This document shows, in pieces, positions 1 to 11,730 of a stretch of DNA of 64,000 nt. A program made the translations under genes and the position numbers. The notes under the pieces were generated by a model, which saw only the letters and a program-made list of their open reading frames with translations, was not told the origin of the DNA and made no database searches. Each line of letters starts with the position of its first letter. The first letter of the stretch is position 1. The DNA is from Caulochytrium protostelioides (taxonomy: Eukaryota > Chytridiomycota > Caulochytriomycetes > Caulochytriales > Caulochytriaceae), in assembly GCA_003615045.1 (NCBI GenBank), contig ML014133.1, positions 62,001-126,000 on the forward strand. Direction: 5' to 3'.

Positions 1-129
1 TACTAGGCTCTCCCTTGCGACGACCTAATACGAACGCCATACCCTCCCGGGTGCCTCTCAGATGTCCCCCATGGAGGCAGTGGGACCGCATTCGGTTGGC
101 TGTACCGCATTCGTTTTATCGCCCGAGCT

Positions 130-660
130 TAAGGACCCGAGCATTGAGGCTTACGAGGGGATGCGGCACAGCACTGTCGGTCTAACGAGCGAGGCCAGGC
201 AGCGTCAGATATTCAACGCGGCCTTGCCATCGCGGTTATACGAACTTGCCGTAGGTGGAATCACACCACAGCCAACCTCGGACCACGGCCTTCGTGTACC
301 TGTTACCTTCACGTCGTGTCCCGTCGGCTCGGTCGGGTGGGCACCCGCTTGGGACGCACGAGATGTTGGATCGACCGTCGTGCCCTCGATTTGCATCTTC
401 GTCAGGACCCGATTCGTTTTCGGTATGTGTACCTGGGGCGTCCGGAACTCGTCGACAAGAATGGTGCGGTAACGCTGGGCGCACGCTTGGAACGCCTGGA
501 ACGGCGATCTTGCCCGCTTGCCTCCCGGAGCTCAATAGCCCTGCTCAGGGTCAAGGAAAATGCATCAGGAACTGTTTACGACGGCGATCCAACGCATCCC
601 AAATCTTCGGTATGCCAGCTGTAGTATTGGATACGTCGAAGTCTCATCCCTAGGCTCCGA
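130..660 (-). pseudogene. Fanzor-like (TnpB-family) RNA-guided nuclease relic, copy 1
   Basis: Broken minus-strand remnant of the C-terminal half of a Fanzor-type nuclease, the eukaryotic relative of TnpB. Reading leftwards, one frame gives QACAQRYRTILVDEFRT (about 485-439), matching the RuvC-II region. After a frame change comes VVRGWLWCDSTYGKFV, and after a further 1-base shift NRDGKAALNI (about 240-212), the RuvC-III motif, followed by a stop and then RCLASLVRPTVLC. The same blocks in the same order occur in the copies near 30.0 and 52.5 kb. At least two frameshifts and a stop make it nonfunctional. The upstream boundary is uncertain; a YRRFG stretch near 630 may be homologous. The Fanzor assignment rests on motif order, not on a database search. 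Confidence 0.6.
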
Positions 661-1362
661 GTACGCATCCCTCTTGGGTGACTCCACGCCTTCGGCGCCG
701 ATCCTTTTGTTTCGCTGAATACAATGATGCATCTTTCGAGCCGGTCCCGGTCCAGCAGACCGAGGTCTGCTGCGCTTTCCCGAGCGAAGAGTGAAGCATC
801 GGACCAATCGATCCCAGAGGCTCTCACAGTCGCCGTCACGGCCAGCGCGCGGGGGAATGCCAGCCCGGGTGGCCGCCTGCCGGTGGTGGATGGCGGATGG
901 GTCACGGCGTGGCGGCCTTGCGGCATTTCGTGGCCGCTTGCCGAGCAAAACACACTCTTGCTTGGCTCGGCAACCGGCAAGCCCAGCGGCCGCGCGCGCC
1001 GGTCAGCGCGCCCGAGGACTGGGGGGTCCTTTGGGCTGGGCACCCCACCCGGCGGGCGGCCGCCACCCGATGAGGCCCTCTTGCAGGCGGGCGGGCTGGC
1101 CCGGCGCTGGCATGGCGGCACCCCATCCATCCATCCATCCATCCATCCATTCGTCGGTTCATGCCGTCCACTGGGTCGTTGCCATCGCGTCGCATATACA
1201 AGAACACGGCTCGAGGGGCCGTGATGAGGTATGACAGACGCCTCTAGTGGGTCGGAAAGGAGTACGGATGCTCTAACAGGCGACGAGCAGACCGAGGCGG
1301 ACGACTTCGGAGTGAAGACGGTTCTCCAGCGACCTCGTAACCCCCCCTCTACATTATTCATC
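661..1362. other. intergenic, no gene recognised; CATC microsatellite
   Basis: No frame here looks like a conserved protein. A CATC tetranucleotide run lies at about 1123-1152. The last 25 bases before 1363 are C/T-rich, as is common upstream of ribosomal-protein genes. Confidence 0.5.
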
Positions 1363-2636
1363 ATGGTAACCTTTGCACTTCTTCGCCCGTTCGCGGTCCA
1401 CTCGGTCACCGCATGCGCCGCGTCTCCGTATCCCCTACGCAGGCCACACCCGGCATTTCCGGATACGCGACGTATCATTTCCCTGCAGTCCTGAAGATGC
1501 GCCGCCAACGGCGTCCGGACCAGCATGCTCTATCAGCCAGGTGCGACGACGCCATCCAGACGTTGGGCGTCTTTGGAGATACTGCTCTCTACGGAAATCA
1601 ACATCTGTGACCAATGGCGCCGGCGTCGACGGTTGCCTCGCGGTGACCCTTCCTCCTGATGGCTATATCGGTCCTTGGGAGCGCGGTCTCTTTCCTCGGG
1701 CTATCGTACGGCATCTGCCGATACTGTCTCGATTCTGTCGAGAGAAACCGGTTCTCAGGACGAAACCATCGATCGATAGCGTCTCCCGCTGCAGCCGCCG
1801 CCGGTGATGGTCGTTATGCCCATTGTCGCACCGGATGACCGCAATCAGCAACGGGTTGACGGTTCCAGACGTGTTTTTGGGCTTGAAGGGTTGTCTTCGA
1901 TCACTCTGCATTTTGCAGGATGCAGGAGATTACTCTTCAGACGTCATCGTACTACTTGACCGATGACGATGTGGGTGTGACCTGGGCAAAAGTCAGCGGT
2001 TTAGTTGCTTGTTTCGCGCCGATCTGATTAACAGGAAAGGCGCGCAGCGGCTGTCGTCGCCCCCATCGTCATAGGCTGCGGTTTTTGTCTGGTTAGCATC
2101 AGCCTGAAAGACTGCAGGGCATGTGTCGTTGCTATCTCCTGGATCGTCTGGTTCATTGTCGTTTTTGCTTCCATCCATTCACTCACCCGTCTTTTGATTT
2201 CCTCCTTCTTTAGCCCACCCGTCTGCACAAGAACCGCAAGAAGCGCGGCCACGTCTCGGCCGGTCACGGTCGTGTGGGTAAGCACCGTTGCCACCCTGGT
2301 GGTCGCGGTCTTGCTGGTGGCCAGCACCACCACCGTATCCTGATGGACATGTACCACCCGGGTTACTTCGGCAAGGTCGGTATGCGCCACTACCACCTGA
2401 CCCGCAACTCGCACCACTGCCCGGTCGTCAACGTCTGCAAGCTCGAGTCGTACGTCTCGAAGGACGTTCCGGAGGGCCACATCCCCGTCATTGACACCCT
2501 CGCCCTCGGCTTCGGCAAGGTCCTCGGTGTCGGTGCCACCCCCTCCCGCCCCCTGATCGTCAAGGCCCGCCTCGTCTCTTCGCGCGCTGAGCGCAAGATC
2601 GTCAAGGCCGGCGGCAAGGTCGAGCTCGTCGCCTAA
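1363..2636 (+). CDS. RPL28: 60S ribosomal protein uL15 (L27a/L28), exon 1 = ATG only (inferred), exon 2 2214-2636
   Basis: Component of the large cytosolic ribosomal subunit. Exon 2 (2214-2636, 140 codons plus stop) starts right after a pyrimidine-rich acceptor ending TTCTTTAG and reads [20 protein letters not shown], which is residue 2 onward of the eukaryotic uL15 family; [12 protein letters not shown] and the C-terminal KIVKAGG follow. The initiator codon must therefore lie on a separate upstream exon. The best candidate is ATG at 1363-1365, with A at -3 and a C/T-rich leader, followed at once by GTAAC as a donor. This would make a one-codon first exon and an 848-base intron. Exon 2 is certain; the donor is not a perfect GTAAGT, so exon 1 is inferred. 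Total product about 141 residues, near the usual 148. It converges with ATG18 on the other strand. Confidence 0.88.
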
Positions 2637-2916
2637 ATCACTCTCTCTCTGTGTGTAGTTGAAGCGACTTTCTCTCATGCTCCTTCGTCTCCCGTCTCCC
2701 GCAGAGGTTTCCTCCTCGTGCCCGCCCATCGGACGGCTCACGGCGCTGGTCGCGGGAGCGGGCCGCGTCAGCGGTCGCGCTGCCCGCGAACCTCTCCTGA
2801 TAGCGATGATAGAGGCATTTTTTTATTTAGTCATCGCGGGCGCTAGTCTTGGATTTGGAAAGCAAGAAGCGAAGGAGGCAGGAAGAAGGACGACGTTTCC
2901 GCGCCGCGCACGGTGT

Positions 2917-4884
2917 TCAGTAATGAAAGTAGTCGTCGCCCGCATCGTGGTGTGGGCGGTCGCCGCTCGAGGGATCGTCCCCGCGAGCGTCGTGGGATCC
3001 CTCGGCCGATGCAGGCCCGCCGCCGCCGCTGTTACCCAGCGACGTGGGCGGCAGCCCGCCTAACGCGTGGTGGCTGTCGCTCGACGGGGCCCGCGCGTCC
3101 GTGCTGCCCAGGCCGTGGGCGCCGGGGCCCGGGAAACTGCCGGCAGCTGCCCCGCTGGCCGCCGAGGGCGTGTGGGGCGCGCCGCTGGGGCCGCCGGCCG
3201 CGGGCGCCGGGGCCGCCGCCGCCGCCGCGTCACCCATGTCCACGCGGATGTGCTTGAGCAGCGTGCACTCGCCGCCCGTCGCGAGATTGACGTGGTACTG
3301 GAACACGTCGCCGTCGGCCGTCACCACGAGCAAGTGCGGCTCGACGGCGCTGAGGGCGACCAGCGAGGGGGGCGCGGTATGCCATGGGTGGTGGTGGTGG
3401 TGGCCGGCCTTGCCGCCCGACGTGCCGCCCGCGTTCGCATGGGCGTGAGCGGCGTGGGTGCTGGTGTCGCCGGGCTGCGCGCTGAGATGGGCACCGGAGC
3501 CGACGGCCGCGACGGCCGCGGGCGACGGTAGCTTCGCGGAGGCAAAGTCGCGCTGGGGCTCCCACATCTCGCTGATCGCGTCGGGCAGAATATACGCGCC
3601 GACTTTGGATCCGACCGAGGCGAGCGGGCTTGCGAGCGAGGTGCCGCCGCGGAGCAAGGTGTCGGTGAGGTGGCGGCGGGCGGCGCCGACGAGGCCAGAG
3701 GACTCGCGTCGTGGCCGGTGGTCGGCCGGTTTGGGGGTACCCGGCCCCGACGTGCTAGAGAGGCCCGTGGCGGCCGAGCCGAACGAGGCATCGAGTGACG
3801 CGTCGGCGCCCGGGTCGGCGCCGAATCCGCGGGCCCCGCTGCCGCCGCTGCCGCCCGCGGCATCACTCGGCTTGCTGCCGTGCTTGTTCAGACGGAAGAT
3901 GTGGATGGTGTCGGTGTCACTCGAGACGGCGAGCAGACTGCTGTCGCGGCGGAAGGCCATCGAGTAGATCGTGGCCGGGTAGGATCCGCGGCGGAACTGG
4001 TAGAGCTTCTCGCCGGAGGGCACGGCAAAGATGCGGATGACGGTGCCCTTGTCGGACGCGCTGGCGAGCAGGGTGCCGTCGTCGTTGAAGGCAAGCGCGG
4101 CGACGGGCGTCTTGTGAGCCGCAATGATATGGACGGCCTGCAGGTCGATCGCGTCAAAGAGCAGGATCTCGCCGGCAGCGGAGCCGGCGCCGCCGTGGGT
4201 CGGGTATGCCAGGAAGCAGCTGTCGGGCGACGGGGAGAGGGCGCAGACGGCGCGCGGGTTGGGCGCTGTGTCCAGCGTATGCAGGACGCGCATATTGCTG
4301 ACGTCGTAGAGGTAAATGTTGGTCTCGAGCATCACGACGAGGCGGCGGCGGTTGAGCCGGACCGCGAGCACGGCCGAGGGGTACGTCAGCTCGCAGATCG
4401 TGCTCTGACGCTTCGTGTTGGAGACTTGGAGTCGGCGTGGCGAAAAGGCCGCCTGCGATCCGGCGCCGACAAGGGCGACGAGCGACGTGCAGAAAAGCAT
4501 CTCGATGATGCCGATCCCGCCATCGCCTAGCGTCGAGTCGTCCGCGTCAGCGTGCCGTCCATCCAACAACATCAAGTGGTTCATCAGGCGCAGCCGTCAT
4601 AACGAAGGGCGTGAGTTCACACATCACACAGATAAGGCCAGCTATCATAACCGCGATCGCCGCGCGCCCATGCGGCCTACCGCATCGCGGCCGCTGTCGC
4701 GATCTGATCTGCCGTGGCTAAGGGGCACCCCTGAGGCGCTCAACTTACTGCGGCCATAGCACTTCCCGAACGGGTCGCAGTTGTAGATGCGGTAGCCCTG
4801 CCGCGTGCCGATCGCGAGACAGCTGTAGTCCTGGTTAAAGGTCATAAACAGCAGGTCGTTGGTCGACCTGGAGCCGATGTTCAT
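2917..4884 (-). CDS. ATG18: Atg18/WIPI-family PROPPIN, two exons
   Basis: Beta-propeller protein that binds PI3P and PI(3,5)P2 on autophagosomal and vacuolar membranes. Exon 1 (4884-4749) gives [20 protein letters not shown] then [16 protein letters not shown]. The intron (4748-4527, 222 bases) starts GTAAGT and ends CTAG. Exon 2 (4526-2917) resumes with [20 protein letters not shown], restoring the standard Atg18 sequence across the join. The phosphoinositide-binding FRRG loop lies at about residues 223-226 ([16 protein letters not shown]). The product is about 581 residues. A long Gly/Ala/Ser/Pro-rich insert follows IFRLNKHG, and another low-complexity tail follows the last blades ([14 protein letters not shown]). 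Family identity is firm; whether it is Atg18 proper or a Hsv paralogue is less so, though the FGKCY and SPRRLQ segments favour Atg18. Confidence 0.93.
4527..4748 (-). other. spliceosomal intron of ATG18
   Basis: The donor GTAAGT sits at 4748-4743 and the acceptor CTAG ends at 4527. Removing these 222 bases joins CYGR to [10 protein letters not shown] in frame, which matches the family. Confidence 0.9.
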
Positions 4885-7571
4885 GGCGGCCGCGGGGTCC
4901 GCGCCGTCCCGGCCGGAAGGGGAGGAGCTGCGGGGAAGCGCGGTCAGCGGGGGGTGAGGGTCGTTCGACCGCCCGGCTTAGAGGTGCGGAACGTGGTTCA
5001 CGTCTGCGACGTGGGCAGCGGCTCGAGCCGTGGTTCGCGTGGCGATTCGTGACGCGAGGTGGCCGGAGTGTGATCTGGATGATACCGATGCACGCTCGAG
5101 CGAGCGATGAGCGGAACCGGCAGTCCGTGGCGATCCGCGGAAGGTCGCACGTCTCTGATCACCGAGGTTGCTGCATTAGAACGCGACACCAGGTCACCAG
5201 GTGACGCCGGAAGGGCCCGGACCAGTGGGGGGTCCGATGCAGAAGGGTGCGGAGCGGGGTCGTGCCGAGAGAGCAGCGACGATACCATCGGCTCTCGCGC
5301 TCGCTTTCCAGCCAAGCTGAGCCGCGGGCGGCCCACGGCGATACCTGCGCTCCCTGCAGAACCTGGTTGAGACGGCGATCGGCTGAGTCACGGGATGGCC
5401 CGTCGTGAAGTGTTCAGACAGGGATCATTGCGGCGCGGCGAGCGGATGCGGAGGCCGCTAACCTGGTGGCGGCGGTGGTGGCGGCGCGGGGTCGTAGCCG
5501 CCGCCACGCGACTCACGATCGCTCGGGTCTTCTTGGCCGGCCACCGAGCCCCTGGAATGGGGGGATGGCGCCTCAACTGCGGCGCCGGCCTTGGGCCATG
5601 CCCATCATGGCATGGCAAATCCTTTTCCGTATCACTGCGCCGGCACCTACCAACCACCGGTCTCGTCTCCACGGGATGTCATGAAAATCAGCCAGCAAAG
5701 CAGATGAAAGGAAAGACGAGACATGGAGTCTTTGCTTTGATATTCGACCCTATGTTTGACTATCTGTTTTGCGCCTGATGATTTCGGATAATTGATCGTC
5801 ACGACGAGGCCACCCGATGAACGAGCAGGTCCCTCCAGGCGGCTGACGTTGATATGCAGAGGGTTGATACACTTTCATCCTCGAAAGAACAACCAAGGTG
5901 GGGTATCGCCTCTTGTTGGTGGCCGACCCGCTGTCTCACTGGTGCACCGTGATTCATGATCAGATATGGTGAGCTCCAACCGCCATCACGACCAATGGAA
6001 GCACCACATGTCGTGCGGTCCCTCAAGGAAACGTCGGCTTCGGTCGGTCGATCGAGACCGTCGATGGCCATGCCCAAAGGGATCTCGTACGATACTTCCA
6101 GAGACCTCTCGGCGCGCTGAGCTGGAGATCAAGCGTCCCCAGGCGCGGGGAACCGCGAGGCGCCGGCCTGCTTGACCCGCGCTTGTCGCCCACGCTGTTC
6201 GCTCTTTCCCGACCGTTTGTTTGTGCGGCGGGCGCGGCCGGCGGCCGGCGGCCGGGGGACTCGGCTCAGGGCCGGTGAGGCGGCCGGCGGCCGGCCGGCC
6301 GAGCCGTGCACGATCTCGCTGATGCCGCTGGTGCGGTCCGCGGCCGTTCATACCGATCTCTCGTGCGCACGCCGCGGGTCGCGTGTCCGCAGGAGCAGGG
6401 CGGTCCGGCTCGCGCAGGATCGCGCCGTCGCGAGGTATCACCCCCCTCCAGGGCGGCAGAAGCGCGCCACGTGCCGATCACGCGCCCGTCGTCCTCCACG
6501 CGCCTTCCCGTCGAACGCGGTCGCGGTGACGCCGCCGGTCCGCCACGCGCATACCTGGCTGCCTGCACACCGCCGCCCCAGCGCCTCGGAGCGGGATTCC
6601 GGCACGACTGTCCTTGTCACGCCGGCCGCGCTTCTTGACCGCGCCCACGTGGCGATCATCGACCGTGTCATCCTCTTGCGCTTCACCAACGCCCGTCGCA
6701 CGAGCGATTGCCGTCGCTGTTGCCGCTGGGGCCTGGGCCTCCGCCGTCGGCCGATCCGCTTCCGCTTCCGCTTCCGCTTCCGTCTCCTTCAGCGCCGCGC
6801 ATCGGGCTCGATCGATACCTCGTCCTTGCGGGACGCGCCGTCATCCGCGCCGCTGCCGAGGCCGCCGTCGGCATCGCGCCCGTGCCCCACCCGTGCGTGG
6901 CGCCCACCCCCGCAGCTAGCGCGCCTCGGAACGCACGCTGCGCGCCGCCGCTCGCGTGGCTCGGCGCGTCTTCTCGCGTGGGTCTCCTCGCCGTCCGGTG
7001 CCTCGGGGCGCTTCAATACCCACCGACGTCTTCCGGTCCCGGCGGACTGCCTTCTTTTTGTCCGCGTGGCGGCTGCGTGTGGCCCGTGGCGCCATCCACC
7101 ACCACCACCACCACCAGGCCGAGACGCCCGCATCGCGTCGGAACGCCATCGCCGGCCATCGCCGTCTTCCGCAGATTGATCCGCGCGCGCGGTCGCGCTC
7201 GCTTTCCCTTTCTCATTCCCTTTTCTCTTGTACGGTGGGACGTATCGGCGTTGCCGAGAGCGTGATTGCGATCTGCCGCGGCGAGCGTGCCGATCCACGG
7301 CGAGCGCCCACGTGGACTGCGCCTCGGCTCCCTCCCTTTTTCTCCGCGTCCAGGACGCCGCAGCCTCCCGGGCCGCTCGGGTGCGTGTGCCGCGGCGCGC
7401 GCGTCTGTCGGTCTTCACCCAGCGTATTCGCGGGCGTCTGACCACCGCCCAGCCCCGACCACGCGTTCCAGTGATCCTGCTGGTTCTTGGCGACGCGGCG
7501 CTCGCTCGCCTCTGCTGACCACGCCCACTGCGAGGCGGCGAGGCTCGAGCCGAGGCGAGGCAAGGCGAGCG
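4885..7571. other. intergenic, no gene recognised
   Basis: This 2.7 kb holds only short or compositionally biased frames on both strands. No conserved protein, tRNA or repeat family was recognised. The last part (6.2-7.5 kb) is extremely GC-rich with long biased frames and may include the promoter and 5' leader of the gene starting at 7572. Confidence 0.45.
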
Positions 7572-8072
7572 ATGCCTGCGGCTGCTGCCCTCCCGTCCGC
7601 CCCCGCCATGGAGCCGACCATGCAGCCGACACCACCGGCGACCGCGGAGCCGAACAAGCCCATTCCGAGGAGGACACGCGCGGGCACCGTGGCCGGCACG
7701 GCGCGGCCGCTCTCGTACACCGACTCGTCGACCAACAAGGAAATCAACATCGTGCCGCTGCAGGAAGAGGAGCCTGAGGAGCCCGCATCGTTGGCGTCCG
7801 CCAACAACCCCATATGGCAGGTCCAGCAGATGGGCCCGTCGCCTGACCAGACGCTGTACCAGCTGTCCATCTTTGCCATGAAGGTGACCCTGTACTGGTG
7901 GCCGCGGCAGCGCATGAGCAGCAAGTGGACGCGTGACGGCAACCTGAACCCGGGCAGCATCAGCTGCACGTTCGCCGAGCTCCTGGCCGGCGAGACCAAG
8001 GAGAAGCTGGTCCACATCTTTGGCGAGGAAATGTACCAGAAGGCGCTGCAGAAGGTGCGCGAACTCATGTGA
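7572..8072 (+). CDS. uncharacterised 166-residue protein
   Basis: Not recognised with confidence. The ATG at 7572 opens a 166-residue frame: about 60 residues rich in Ala, Pro and Thr, an acidic stretch (LQEEEPEEP, about 60-68), then a well-structured C-terminal half with ordinary amino-acid composition (LYQLSIFAMKVTLYWWPRQR, then FAELLAGETKEKLVHIFGEE and MYQKALQKVREL). The C-terminal IFGEEMYQKALQKVRE faintly recalls the IxGxExYxK tails of NIMA-related kinases, but no kinase domain is present and this is only a hint. The frame is open further upstream (to 7266), but that part is low-complexity. No introns are evident. The composition contrast between tail and surroundings argues that it is a real gene. 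Confidence 0.6.
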   Translation: MPAAAALPSAPAMEPTMQPTPPATAEPNKPIPRRTRAGTVAGTARPLSYTDSSTNKEINIVPLQEEEPEEPASLASANNPIWQVQQMGPSPDQTLYQLSIFAMKVTLYWWPRQRMSSKWTRDGNLNPGSISCTFAELLAGETKEKLVHIFGEEMYQKALQKVRELM

Positions 8073-8673
8073 AACGTCGCGATGGGCATTCGAGCATGAT
8101 CGACGTGCATTGGCCTGCATCGACTGGCATCGACCTGACCCACCTGGCATTGCCTGGCATCGACCTGCATCGACCTGCATCGACCTCCATCGACCTGCAT
8201 CGCGGCTACCGCGTCCGAAAAGGCGGTTGGCCACGCGGGCGGACGCATCGAGGGCGCGTGCCCTCGGATCATGCTCTCGGCGAAGCGTCGCTGCCCGGCG
8301 CCTTCACCATCTCAGAGCGTGAGGATGAATCACAGCGGCCGCCTGTGTGACCCACGGGTCATCCGGCGGCGGCGGCCGCATGATGGCGATCGCATGACGA
8401 TGTGGCTGGCCATATCGTCATGCCCCGGCTGGCCCGCTGCCGCGCCATCGGCGCATGCCCGTGCCTGGTCCGCGGCTTTCTCTCTTCGCGACCCTCTCGG
8501 TTTCTCACGTGGCGCCGCGCCGCGCCGCGCCTTCGCGCAGCCTCTCGTGCGTTTGTGTTTTCTTTTGTCTCGGCCGCCGCCGGTCTCCATCCGCGGCCCT
8601 TGGCATCCCCTGTATATAATTATGCTCCACCGCCGCTTCGATGATGACTATAATCACGGCGTCGCCCAATGGC

Positions 8674-8708
<35 letters not shown>

Positions 8709-8846
8709 TGCGCCTAACCAAAGGAGCGCGTATTGTCCGAGGTCCCGAAAGAAAGACCGAATGCTCCATCAAGCATTAGGATGCATCGCATTCGCGTCGT
8801 CGTGGACCGATCCAATAGCGGCTGGACGAGCGGTCGCGACGGACAG
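8073..8846. repeat. intergenic with minisatellite and GAC microsatellite
   Basis: About 8107-8205 holds degenerate tandem copies of CATCGACCTG. A pure GAC trinucleotide run lies at about 8674-8708. No gene recognised. Confidence 0.75.
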
Positions 8847-10340
8847 TTACGACGAGAGGGTGCGGGGATGGCGTCGTCCGGAGGCCCCACGCGGCATCAT
8901 CCGCGCGGCCTCGTGATGCCCCATCGGCGTCACGGGCTTGCATGGCCCCGCGTCCTCGGCCTCAGCCGGCCCGGCCAGCAGCGCGAGGCCATCCAGGCTC
9001 GGGCCGCGGCTGCCAGCCAGCGTCGCTTGGCTCTCGGCGAGGGGCAGCGCCGGCGCTGCGGGGTTCCGCGCCGGCCGGTCGGTGCCTGGCGCTGCCGTCA
9101 CGGCGTCGCGCTGCCGCTGGAAATGCGCAAAGGCCTCGAGATACATCTGCTCGGAGGGGCAGGCGCCCTCAAAGAGCCGCTCGGTGGCGGCGGTCGATTG
9201 GCCGAGCAAGAGCGCCTCGCGGGTGGCCTTGTCGGCGAGCAGCTTGCGCAGCCGCGGCGGCGGCGGCGGCGGCAGCGCGCTCTGCGCCGTGAGCGCGGCA
9301 AACAGCCGCGTCGCGAGCGCCCGGTTCGTCTCGGCGAGCACGGCGTTGTCTCGCCGCGCGTCCGCCACCATCGCGTTCGCCTCCGTGAACAGCGCCTGCG
9401 TCAGCGACTCGAGCTCCGCGAGCAGCGCGGCCTTCTCGTCGGCGAGCGCGCGGTTCTGCGCCAGCAGCGCGAGGTTGGTGGCCTGCGCCGCGGCGAGAGC
9501 CTGCGCCAGCACCGCCATGGCGCCGTCCGCGGCGCCGGGCCCATCGCCGGCCGTCGCCCGCGGCGCGAGCCGCTTCGCCGGGCCGCGCGAGGGCGACGCC
9601 GCGGGCGACGGCGTGCCCGGCAGCGTCAAGAACCGCGCCAGCGTCTCGCGCCACCCGGGGCCGCGCGTCGGCGTCGGTGTCGGCGTCGCCGGCGTCCCCG
9701 CCGGGTCCCGCGCCGCGCCGGTGGCCGTGGTGGCGCCCAGACTGTGTCCGCGCGGCGCGGCGCGCGGCCGGTCCCGCCGTTGCGTGGGGCGGCTCGGACG
9801 GGGCTCTGCGTGTTCCGCGAGCGGCGCGAGGTCGGCGGGCGAGCGGCGCGGCGACCGGACGGTCGCCGTGTGCGCCGAGGCGGCCCGCCGGCTGCCGGTC
9901 GCCGCCGGCCTTGGCCGCGCTTCCGGCACGGGCGCCGCGTGGCGCGCCGGCGCCTCGTGGTCGGGCGGCGGCGGTGGCGTCGTCGGGAGGATCGGCACCG
10001 GCGGCGGCCGGTACTGGGGCTTCAGCGCCGCGAGGGGATACGTTTTGTACGGGACGACGTCCCCGCCGTGGTCCGCGTCGACGCGGGCGTCGGGCGCACG
10101 GGCCGACGGCGTGATGCCGTCGACGACGGGGCTGACGTCGGCTTGGGCGAGCAGCAGCAGCGAGGCGGCACTCGTCTGGTGCGGCGGCGGCGGCGCCAGC
10201 TCGAGGCCGAACATGGCGGCGCCGGCGCCAGCGCTCCGCTCAGCCAACGACGATGGCGTCCGCGCGCCGAGGATCCTGGCGACAGGCCGGTGAAGCGGCG
10301 ACCGGCGGGAAGGAGGCCCTTCTAGCACGAATGGTTCCGT

Positions 10341-10383
<43 letters not shown>

Positions 10384-10466
10384 GGGTCGACGGGTCGTGG
10401 GACGGGTGAATCCAGGCCATGCAAAAGCGCGACGAAGCGGCGACTGAGTGATGTCGATGTGACCAA
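8847..10466 (-). CDS. Sec2/Rabin-type Rab GEF coiled-coil protein
   Basis: Likely guanine-nucleotide exchange factor for a Sec4/Rab8-type GTPase in exocytosis. The diagnostic part is an Ala/Leu-rich coiled coil with ELESLTQALFTEANAMVADA (about residues 345-365 of the full frame), which closely follows the Sec2 pattern ELE-LTASLFEEAN-MVADAR. The coil continues through RRDNAVLAETNRALATRLF, then a poly-Pro linker and a short helical segment (SEQMYLEAFAHFQRQRD). The N-terminal 300 residues are Pro/Ala/Arg-rich. The frame is 539 residues from 10466, but its first 84 residues include a 9-base tandem repeat (SAR units); ATG at 10214 (MFGLELAPPP) is an equally good or better start, giving 455 residues. 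The role is inferred from the coiled-coil motif only. Confidence 0.72.
10340..10384. repeat. 9-bp tandem repeat (GCCGAGCGG)
   Basis: About five exact copies of GCCGAGCGG. They fall inside the optional N-terminal extension of the Sec2-like frame (SAR tripeptide units) or in its 5' leader, depending on the start used. Confidence 0.85.
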
Positions 10467-11730
10467 GGGTCTGAATGAACGAGGCCAAGGAGGAATCCAG
10501 GCCCTGGTTGATGCTCAGCGCTTCATGCAGCCGTGATCGGTATCCCCAGGCTGCTCCTATGACCCCTCGATCTTCACTGGTGACCTCGCGTCGTGGTTTG
10601 AAGGGGCGCGGGGTCACCTTTAGACCCATTAACTGGCCTGCACCATCCGTCGCCGTCGCCATCGCCATCGCTTACGCCCGCACCACCATCGCTGCGGTGG
10701 GTACCGTCTTGTCTAGCCACCCCTATACTGCGTTGTTGCTGCATCCGCCGGCCCGCGCACAACGCTCCCTGCGGCCGCTAGGTGGCGGACCGCTTCGCTA
10801 CCCAACGTCTCGCAGGGTCAGGCGCGGCCCACTCGCCCCGTCGGCGTGGCGACGGGGCCTCGGCCACGTCGATGTCGGGCAGCCAGCGCTGTTGCGGCGG
10901 TGAAACCATCGCGCGCATGGCCGGTCCCTTCAGCGGAGCGGTGCCGGGTCTCGGCCCGCCTGAACTTCAATCTGAATTCAACGGCCGCCAGACGCGCCGG
11001 AAGGCGGGCCCGTCGGCGCATCGATCCCGGCGACGCGGGCAGCGATCACGAGCGCAGCGGCCGCCATGCTGACAGCGCGACCGATGCTGGCAGCGATCCT
11101 GTGCGTGACCGCGTCGAGGGCTGCCGCCTGGTCGCCTACCCGTGCGTGGTGGCGAGCGACGGGCTGATCTCGATGCGGTATGGGCGCGCGCGGGTCCTGA
11201 GAGCTTCGGGCGCATGCCACGCGCGACCCGGCATGTCGGCCCTCGCCTGCGCCCCGGGACGGCGCGTTGGACGCCGCCGCCGACAAGGCCGTCCGAGGCG
11301 TGCTCGCGGCGTTCCGAGCTGCCGCCGCCGCCGTTCGCTTCGGTGGCGTACGTGGTCTGAATGGCCGACGCGCGCAGGGTCCCGCATCGTCCAAACGCCA
11401 AGGGGGATGCCGAGCGTCGCGGCACCGGCCGATCACCCGATGATCGCCCACGCTGACCGGCGATGGCCGACGATCTGATCTCAACGGGCGGTCCAACAGG
11501 GAGGGGAGCGTCCTTCTGCAAGGATCTAGTCACCCTGGAGCGTTCGATTGATCGTCGACTCGCGCATGCCAGGACGTGACATGATGTCACCGACACGTCC
11601 GTTAGAGACGGATACGTGACGTGGCGATCGCGCAGGGGGTTCCTTGATGGCGATGCGCGCCTGACCGTTTCCCATTTCCTCGCTTTCTTTTTTCTTCTGG
11701 GCCCCCGAGCGAGCCGCGCTCCCGTTGCTT
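10467..11730. other. intergenic, no gene recognised
   Basis: Space between the divergently transcribed Sec2-like and CHID1-like genes, so it should hold both promoters. Frames of up to 210 codons exist on both strands but look compositional, not conserved. Confidence 0.45.

Noticed and set aside
576..1526. 316-codon minus-strand frame near the left edge
   Set aside because: Includes a translated CATC microsatellite and no recognisable domain.
9000..10300. 451- and 530-codon plus-strand frames over the Sec2-like gene
   Set aside because: Ala/Arg-rich shadow frames; the conserved coiled-coil motif is on the minus strand.
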